Shown here piece after piece: positions 1 to 5,025 of a stretch of DNA of 5,025 nt. Under the pieces are notes generated by a model that made no database searches, was not told the DNA's origin, and worked only from the letters and a program-made list of their open reading frames with translations. Within the stretch, counting starts at the first letter, position 1; each line of letters starts with the position of its first letter. The stretch comes from Clostridiales bacterium (GTDB lineage Bacteria; Bacillota; Clostridia; Oscillospirales; Oscillospiraceae), in assembly GCA_012729875.1 (NCBI GenBank), contig JAAYCC010000148.1, forward strand, positions 1 to 5,025, written 5' to 3'. Both the position numbers and the translations under genes were made by a program.

Positions 1-225
1 AGAGAGCTCGGCAGTGCGGCGCTCCCCTATTCGCCGGTCTCGCTGTCCTCACAGAAGTCTAAGCTTCTGGTATTCGGCACCGCAGGCATAACTGTATTTT
101 CCCGCGATATGGACCCGATAAAGGAGAGCGCACCCGTTTCCGGCTACAAAAGCGCAGTCCTCATGCCCGACAGCGATGTTATGTTGCTCGCGGCTTATCA
201 TGGAGAGAAGATAACACTCAAATGA
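1..225 (+). CDS. C-terminal part of an unidentified, possibly beta-propeller protein (5' end outside window)
   Basis: An open frame runs from the first base to a TGA at 223-225 and gives 74 residues; the start lies upstream of the window. The visible part has short alternating hydrophobic strands and turns (KLLVFGTAGITVFSRD, then SAVLMPDSDVMLLAAYHGEKITLK). This resembles the last one or two blades of a beta-propeller in which a value is repeatedly read out as 'it is X'. No catalytic motif or membrane segment is visible in this piece. It sits 44 bases before the CvpA-family gene on the same strand, and codon use matches its neighbours, so it is very likely the upstream member of the same operon. 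From memory, propeller-type proteins of the DUF5711 kind occur next to CvpA genes in Clostridia, which would fit, but the fragment is too short to assign a family. That the frame is coding is fairly sure; the family is a guess. Confidence 0.7.
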   Translation, partial: RELGSAALPYSPVSLSSQKSKLLVFGTAGITVFSRDMDPIKESAPVSGYKSAVLMPDSDVMLLAAYHGEKITLK

Positions 226-242
226 GCTGGCCCTCATTTGGG
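217..242 (+). repeat. Small inverted repeat overlapping the stop codon of the first gene
   Basis: CTCATTTG at 233-240 is the exact reverse complement of CAAATGAG at 219-226, with a 6-base loop. The stem extends outward by a G-U and a C-G pair (217-218 with 241-242). The left arm contains the TGA stop. No T-run follows on the plus strand, so it does not look like an intrinsic terminator. It may be a processing or stabilising hairpin between co-transcribed genes, or chance. Confidence 0.35.
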
Positions 243-269
243 AAGCAAAGCAAAAATGTGAGGTAGGAT

Positions 270-992
270 ATGAAAATTGTATTTGAGCTTGTGTTTATCG
301 CTATTTTGGGTTCAAGTATATGGACGGGCTACAAAAAAGGGCTTGCGGCTGGCATAGCCACCCTGCTTTCAATAATAATATCTATGTATGTGGGTAATCT
401 GCTGGCAGAAACTTTTTCCCCGGAAGTCTCTAAGGTAATCCGCCCCTTTGTGGAGGGTTATATGGAGGGCACCTCCGGCATCATTGACAAATCTCTTGTA
501 GAGATTGTTGGCGACACACAGGGTCTGTCAGTGGAAGATTCCGTCAAGCAAAAGCCAGATATCGCCCATGAGCTCTGCCGGGTCAGCTTTATCAAGATGA
601 GCGTTTATCCCAATACGGCCAGTAAAATGGCAGACAAAGCCGTGGGACTGTATAAGCATTCAAAGATAAGCATTACTAAAGCCATTATCGATGTAATGAG
701 CAACACCATAGCATATTATATTACTTTTATAGTTTTCTTTACTCTGGCAATAATCATATTAACAGTCATTATAAATCTAATAAATCCCAGCTTGAAAATT
801 CCCAACGTGCAAAGACTCAATCTTATAGGAGGAATAACCGCGGGTACCCTCATCGGTCTTTTCTTCTGTGTATTTGCCTCATTAATACTCAAGTTTATTG
901 GGCCGTTCATATCGCAGGAGAGCTCAAACGGACTGCTCATATCCAAGCTGTTTCTCAATACGAACTTTATGTCATGGTTCCTGCCATACTAA
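270..992 (+). CDS. CvpA-family membrane protein with a long central insert
   Basis: This is a 240-residue integral membrane protein. Segment 1 (about residues 2-19) is followed by GYKKG at 20-24, the small-glycine plus basic turn typical of CvpA proteins, then segment 2 (about 25-46). Segments 3 (about 147-171) and 4 (about 184-211, after LNLIGG) resemble the second half of the CvpA fold. The founding member, E. coli CvpA, is needed for colicin V production; the molecular role of the family is poorly defined, and envelope or stress functions are suggested. CvpA proteins usually have about 160-180 residues. The extra length here is a soluble stretch of about 100 residues between segments 2 and 3. 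The ATG at 270 is preceded by GAGGT at 260-264, 5 bases away, which supports this start. The gene lies between a propeller-like gene and a ClpE-like gene, all on the plus strand and closely spaced. The family call is good; the function is open. Confidence 0.85.
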   Translation: MKIVFELVFIAILGSSIWTGYKKGLAAGIATLLSIIISMYVGNLLAETFSPEVSKVIRPFVEGYMEGTSGIIDKSLVEIVGDTQGLSVEDSVKQKPDIAHELCRVSFIKMSVYPNTASKMADKAVGLYKHSKISITKAIIDVMSNTIAYYITFIVFFTLAIIILTVIINLINPSLKIPNVQRLNLIGGITAGTLIGLFFCVFASLILKFIGPFISQESSNGLLISKLFLNTNFMSWFLPY

Positions 993-1040
993 CAGCAGCA
1001 ATCAGATTATACCCCATTCTTTTTTCAAGGAGCTACTAAT

Positions 1041-3383
1041 ATGCAGCCAACACTGTGTTCCCGCTGTAAGACCAATATGGCGGTCATATTTATTTCAAAA
1101 GTCGAGAACGGAGTCTCCAAAAACGAGGGCCTCTGCCTGAAATGCGCCCGTGAGCTTCATGTAAAGCCCATGGACGACATAATGGCCAAGATGGGCATCA
1201 CCGATGAGGATCTTGAAACCCTGACTACCGAGATGACCAACATGTTGGGCCGTCCCGACGCTATAAAGGACATTGAGCCGATAGACGACACAGACAATAC
1301 GGACGAAGACATCGGCAAAACCGCAACTTTTCCCTATCTGAACCGTCTTTTCGGCAACGACAGCAGCTTTAGCCCCATGGCCACCAGCTTTACACAGCCG
1401 CCCAGCGAAAACGGCAGCCGCCCATCCCCAAAAAAGGTGACCGACCGCGACACGGGCTTGCCGCGCGCCGGGAAGCGCAAATATCTCGATAACTACTGTA
1501 TTGACCTGACGGCAAAGGCCAGAAACGGTCAGCTTGACAATATGATCGGGCGCGAGGAGGAACTGGAACGTGTTATTCAGATACTCAACCGCCGGCAGAA
1601 GAACAACCCCTGCCTTATAGGCGAACCGGGCGTCGGCAAAACCGCCATTGCCGAGGGCCTTTCCCAACGCATATCCTGCGGAGAGGTGCCCTATAAGCTC
1701 CGTGATAAGGAGGTCATGCTGCTGGACCTGACCTCGCTCGTAGCGGGCACCCAGTTCCGCGGCCAGTTCGAGTCGCGTATGAAGGGCCTCATTGAGGAGA
1801 TCCGCAGCGAGGGCAATATCATCCTCGTAATCGACGAGATACACAATATTGTCGGTGCGGGTGATGCCGAGGGTAGCATGAACGCCGCCAATATACTGAA
1901 GCCCGCACTTTCCAGAGGCGAGATCCAGGTCATAGGCGCGACCACCTTTACCGAATACCGCAAGCACATCGAGAAGGACTCCGCACTGGAACGCCGTTTC
2001 CAGCCCGTCACCGTGGCCGAGCCGTCCCTTGAAGACAGCGTCACGATCCTCAAGGGCATAAAGCACTACTACGAGGACTATCACGGCGTTGAAGTCACGG
2101 ATGATATGTGCCGCAGGGCCGTAACCCTCTCCGAGCGCTATATCACCGACCGCTACCTTCCCGACAAAGCTATCGACCTCATAGACGAGGCCTGCTCTGA
2201 TGTGAATCTCAAAAGCCCCGATATCGAACGCGCAGCGCAAATCGCGAAGGAACTGGCCGACCTGGACAGGGAGAGAGATCTGCTTTTGGCGGACACTGAG
2301 AGCGACAACTACGAGAGGCTTGCCGCCATCCGAAGCACAAGCCTGCAGCTCACAGACGAACACCATCAGATCAGGGCGAAGGGCCGTCCGAAACTTACCG
2401 AGGACAATCTCGCCAGAGTTATAGAGCTTTGGACAAAGATACCCGCGAGCAACATCTGTGAGGACGAGTATGACCGTCTCAGCGAACTGCATCTGCGTCT
2501 TAAGAAACATATCATCGGTCAGGACGAGGCCGTGGACACTGTCTGTGCCGCCATAAAACGCAACCGCATAGGTCTCTCCGCAAAGCACAAGCCCGTCAGC
2601 TTCATTTTCGTGGGCAGTACAGGTGTCGGCAAGACAGAGCTTGTAAAGCGCCTCTCAGCGGACCTCTTCAATACGCCCGAATCTCTGATACGTCTGGATA
2701 TGTCCGAGTTCATGGAGAAACACTCCGTGTCCCGCATAATCGGTTCTCCCCCAGGCTACGTCGGCTATGACGAAGCCGGACAGCTGACCGAGAAAATCCG
2801 CCGCAAGCCCTATTCCGTCGTTCTCTTCGATGAGATTGAAAAAGCCCACCCAGATGTTATGAATGTCCTTTTGCAAATCCTTGACGACGGCAGGATAACC
2901 GACGCTCAGGGCAGAACGGTCAACTTTGAGAACACTGTAATAATCATGACCACCAATGCCGGCAGCGACAAGAAGGACGGCACCGTCGGCTTTGGCGGCA
3001 GTGTGTCCGATCAGGGAAAGGAAAAGGCTTTAAAGGCCCTGAAGGAGTTCCTGCGTCCCGAATTTATCAACCGCGTGGACGAGATAGTCTACTTCAGCCG
3101 TCTGACAGAGGATAACTTCCGCGAAATAGCAAAGCTAATGCTGAAAGAGCTTGTCGACGTCATGGCAGAAAAAGACATAGCTCTGAGCTTCGACGAAAGT
3201 CTAATTGACTACCTGTCCGATAAAAGCTATTCTCTCACCTACGGCGCGCGAAACCTCCGCCGCCTTATCCAAAAGGAGGTCGAGGATACCATCGCCGCAG
3301 AAATCATCGATAACCACCGCGGCAGGGTCTCCGAAATTCATATCAGCTCCGACGGCAAGAAGGTCTCAGTCACTGCTAAATAA
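1041..3383 (+). CDS. clpE: ClpE-like ATP-dependent Clp protease ATP-binding subunit (AAA+ unfoldase)
   Basis: This is a 780-residue HSP100 unfoldase that would use ATP to unfold proteins and feed them to the ClpP peptidase in the cytoplasm. The N-terminus carries a four-cysteine zinc finger (C6-x2-C9 and C32-x2-C35) in place of the repeated Clp_N domain of ClpC and ClpA, which is the ClpE layout. A low-complexity polar linker (about 70-150) leads to AAA domain 1: Walker A GEPGVGKT 194-201, pore loop GTQFRG 236-241, Walker B ending D265-E266, arginines R318-R319. A helical middle region (about 390-460) precedes AAA domain 2: IIGQDEAV from 491, Walker A GSTGVGKT 525-532, pore loop GYVGY 572-576, Walker B ending D597-E598, and sensor-2 GAR near the end. 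The VGF at 649-651 matches the position of the ClpP-docking loop, so it probably works with ClpP. All ATPase motifs look intact. AAGGAG at 1027-1032 lies 8 bases before the ATG. No CtsR or CIRCE operator is visible upstream. The alternative label is ClpC-like; the family is certain, the subtype likely. Confidence 0.95.
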   Translation: MQPTLCSRCKTNMAVIFISKVENGVSKNEGLCLKCARELHVKPMDDIMAKMGITDEDLETLTTEMTNMLGRPDAIKDIEPIDDTDNTDEDIGKTATFPYLNRLFGNDSSFSPMATSFTQPPSENGSRPSPKKVTDRDTGLPRAGKRKYLDNYCIDLTAKARNGQLDNMIGREEELERVIQILNRRQKNNPCLIGEPGVGKTAIAEGLSQRISCGEVPYKLRDKEVMLLDLTSLVAGTQFRGQFESRMKGLIEEIRSEGNIILVIDEIHNIVGAGDAEGSMNAANILKPALSRGEIQVIGATTFTEYRKHIEKDSALERRFQPVTVAEPSLEDSVTILKGIKHYYEDYHGVEVTDDMCRRAVTLSERYITDRYLPDKAIDLIDEACSDVNLKSPDIERAAQIAKELADLDRERDLLLADTESDNYERLAAIRSTSLQLTDEHHQIRAKGRPKLTEDNLARVIELWTKIPASNICEDEYDRLSELHLRLKKHIIGQDEAVDTVCAAIKRNRIGLSAKHKPVSFIFVGSTGVGKTELVKRLSADLFNTPESLIRLDMSEFMEKHSVSRIIGSPPGYVGYDEAGQLTEKIRRKPYSVVLFDEIEKAHPDVMNVLLQILDDGRITDAQGRTVNFENTVIIMTTNAGSDKKDGTVGFGGSVSDQGKEKALKALKEFLRPEFINRVDEIVYFSRLTEDNFREIAKLMLKELVDVMAEKDIALSFDESLIDYLSDKSYSLTYGARNLRRLIQKEVEDTIAAEIIDNHRGRVSEIHISSDGKKVSVTAK

Positions 3384-3388
3384 ACATT

Positions 3389-3426
3389 AAAAGAGCACGG
3401 CATGTCTCTATCTGCCGTGCTCTTTT
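3389..3426. terminator. Bidirectional intrinsic terminator between convergent genes
   Basis: A perfect 14-bp stem pairs AAAAGAGCACGGCA (3389-3402) with TGCCGTGCTCTTTT (3413-3426) around a 10-base loop. On the plus strand the stem ends in TTTT, 6 bases after the stop of the ClpE-like gene. On the minus strand it ends in TTTT followed by AATGTTTATTTA, 13 bases past the stop of the binding-protein gene. It therefore suits termination of both converging transcripts. Confidence 0.9.
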
Positions 3427-3439
3427 GCGCGCTTTAAGC

Positions 3440-4246
3440 TCATTCGTAATAATTCAGCGAAACCAGATCACAGATTATCGCTTCGGCTCTCTTTTCGTCC
3501 AAAGCCGCAAAGCACTCATCCATATCTCCGGGAATTGTAACCACAAATTTCGGCTTTTCGTTAAGTTCGGGATACTCCGCCAGAACGCTCTGGAAATAGC
3601 CCGTATTGCCGACGGTCAGAGTCTTGCCGGAAAGCCCTCTTATGCTGTGTATACCAGATCCCCTCAGCGTAGCAACCACCACGGTGTTTTTCATGTATAC
3701 CGGGGACTGGTCAATATTTTCCGCATCGGCATCATATGCGTATCCGCCCATTACGCAGTCCACATTGCCTGAGCCTAGCTCCACCTCCGCATCGGCCGCG
3801 TCTATTGAGACAAATTTTGCTTTCCAGCCGAGCAGGTCGCAGAAGGCCTGCGAGAGCTCGACATCAAAGCCCGTGGGTTTGCCCTTTATGTCTGTCCCTG
3901 AAATAGGGAGTCTGCCTGAGTCGTAGCCGATGATATATGTCCGCTTCTCTATCTCTGTCTCTGCAGCAAGCTTTTCAAGCGCTCCGGTGTCACCCTCCGA
4001 CTCAGACAGGTCCTTGCCAAACCATTTGGTGGAGAGAGCGGACACCGTATTATTTCCCTGCAGGACTTTCAGCGCGGCTATAACAGCGTCGCCCGAGGTA
4101 TCGCCCTTGCGGAACGCGATGCAGAACTGCTGCATCTCCAGACGCTTTATAACACTATATTTTGAGTTCCCGCCGGCACAGCCGCAGAGTGAAATGAGCA
4201 GTATCGGTATTAGAACTAGAGCCATTGCGGATCTAAACCTTTTCAT
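3440..4246 (-). CDS. Amino-acid-type ABC transporter substrate-binding lipoprotein with circularly permuted family-3 domain
   Basis: This is a 268-residue exported lipoprotein that should capture a small solute, probably amino-acid-like, outside the membrane for an ABC importer. MKRFR, a hydrophobic core (7-20) and the lipobox LCGC put the lipidated cysteine at C23. The mature protein is a type II periplasmic-binding fold related to SBP_bac_3, but in rotated order. Residues 30-80 (VIKRL, IAFRKGDT at 43-50, KWFG at 74-77) are what normally closes such proteins. A linker at about 81-100 follows. Residues 101-268 (IIGYD at 105-109, GFDVEL at 126-131, the SGNVDC block at 159-164, GKTLTVG at 207-213, and DLVSLNYYE at the end) are the usual beginning and middle. 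No element of the fold seems missing. The usual carboxylate-binding arginine position appears to be A175. The ATG at 4246 is chosen because it has a Shine-Dalgarno sequence and starts a proper signal peptide; a GTG at 4288 would add 14 residues encoded inside a hairpin. It follows the ABC ATPase gene on the same strand after 129 bases. The ligand is unknown. Confidence 0.88.
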   Translation of the reverse strand: MKRFRSAMALVLIPILLISLCGCAGGNSKYSVIKRLEMQQFCIAFRKGDTSGDAVIAALKVLQGNNTVSALSTKWFGKDLSESEGDTGALEKLAAETEIEKRTYIIGYDSGRLPISGTDIKGKPTGFDVELSQAFCDLLGWKAKFVSIDAADAEVELGSGNVDCVMGGYAYDADAENIDQSPVYMKNTVVVATLRGSGIHSIRGLSGKTLTVGNTGYFQSVLAEYPELNEKPKFVVTIPGDMDECFAALDEKRAEAIICDLVSLNYYE

Positions 4247-4254
4247 ATTAAAAA

Positions 4255-4262
4255 CACCCTTT
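4255..4262 (-). promoter_or_regulatory. Ribosome binding site fixing the start of the binding-protein gene
   Basis: Read on the minus strand, AAAGGGTG lies 8 bases before the ATG at 4246. This supports that start over the in-frame GTG at 4288, which has no such site and would sit within a hairpin stem. Confidence 0.6.
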
Positions 4263-4267
4263 GAAAG

Positions 4268-4318
4268 TGATAAAAATAAAAAATACACCGCCGACGGAGC
4301 ACATGTCCGCAGGCGGTG
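4268..4318 (-). terminator. Terminator-like hairpin between the ABC ATPase and binding-protein genes
   Basis: CACCGCC (4286-4292) pairs with GGCGGTG (4312-4318), and CGGA (4295-4298) pairs with TCCG (4306-4309) inside it, around a 7-base loop, with a bulged A on each side. Read on the minus strand, the stem is followed by TATTTTTTATTTTTATC, a strong U-rich tail. It lies about 60 bases past the ATPase stop and ends about 20 bases before the binding-protein start codon. It therefore acts either as the ATPase terminator with some read-through or as an attenuator in the leader of the next gene. The plus-strand side is also T-rich, but no plus-strand gene feeds into it. Confidence 0.65.
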
Positions 4319-4326
4319 ATTATTTT

Positions 4327-4355
4327 ATTATACTTCCCGTTACAATTCAAGTAGA
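4327..4355 (-). promoter_or_regulatory. Possible sigma-A promoter upstream of the binding-protein gene
   Basis: On the minus strand a perfect TATAAT lies at 4332-4327. At the usual 17-base spacing the -35 position reads TCTACT, which matches TTGACA at only three bases, and there is no extended -10 TG. If real, transcription would begin around 4320, directly before the hairpin at 4286-4318, placing that hairpin at the 5' end of the message. The surrounding DNA is AT-rich, so a chance TATAAT is quite possible. Confidence 0.3.
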
Positions 4356-4375
4356 TTTTGTAAACAACACCTGGC

Positions 4376-5025
<650 letters not shown>

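Noticed and set aside
960..1040. CtsR box or CIRCE element ahead of the ClpE-like gene
   Set aside because: No GGTCAAA-type heptads and no TTAGCACTC/GAGTGCTAA pair are present.
1095..2588. Long 497-codon open frame on the minus strand, antisense to the ClpE-like gene
   Set aside because: The translation shows no recognisable domain and is rich in G, V, A and L, as expected from the complement of a codon-biased gene. The plus-strand frame carries all AAA+ motifs intact.
3440..4246. Rotated order of the binding protein as an effect of a frameshift or a pseudogene
   Set aside because: It is one uninterrupted frame with signal peptide, lipobox and all fold segments present once, so decay or a shifted frame does not explain it.
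4247..4288. GTG start at 4288 for the binding protein, adding 14 residues
   Set aside because: The added codons lie in the hairpin U-run and stem, have no Shine-Dalgarno sequence, and would place extra residues ahead of a normal signal peptide that begins at the ATG at 4246.
4312..4370. Antiterminator or riboswitch ahead of the binding-protein gene
   Set aside because: Only 4-5 base pairing options (for example GGTG with CACC) were found, and no known aptamer pattern is visible in the short spacer.

Overview
The window looks like chromosomal DNA of a low-to-mid GC anaerobic Firmicute, most likely a gut Clostridia member near Oscillospiraceae/Ruminococcaceae. This is inferred from Gram-positive style gene content (CvpA-family protein, ClpE-type unfoldase with an N-terminal zinc finger, lipoprotein-anchored amino-acid ABC binding protein), clear AGGAGG-like ribosome binding sites, and intrinsic terminators with T-runs. 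No RNA genes, insertion sequences, CRISPR arrays or phage genes are visible.

Layout. Positions 1-3383 form a plus-strand run of three genes: the 3' end of an unidentified gene whose residues resemble the last blades of a beta-propeller (1-225), a CvpA-family membrane protein (270-992) and a ClpE-like AAA+ unfoldase (1041-3383). The gaps are 44 and 48 bases, with no evident terminator between the genes, so they are probably co-transcribed. A 14-bp perfect hairpin (3389-3426) closes this run. It also serves as terminator for the convergent minus-strand unit, because it is flanked by T-runs in both directions.

The minus-strand unit reads inward from the right edge: an amino-acid-type ABC transporter ATPase (4376 to beyond 5025; its Walker A lies outside the window), a 129-base spacer holding a second terminator-like hairpin and a possible promoter, then a substrate-binding lipoprotein (3440-4246). 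The two genes probably belong to one polar amino-acid uptake system. The permease is not in the window and may lie further right.

The most interesting item is the binding protein. Its segments are in rotated order relative to ordinary family-3 solute-binding proteins. The block that normally ends the protein (the IAFRKGDT strand through KWFG) comes directly after the lipoprotein signal. The block that normally begins the protein (IIGYD through GFDVEL) follows a short linker, and the chain ends at the helix that usually precedes the IAFRKGD strand. This reads as an intact circular permutation. It also lacks the usual carboxylate-binding arginine at its normal place. The hairpin just upstream of this gene leaves no room for a promoter between it and the start codon, so expression must pass through it.
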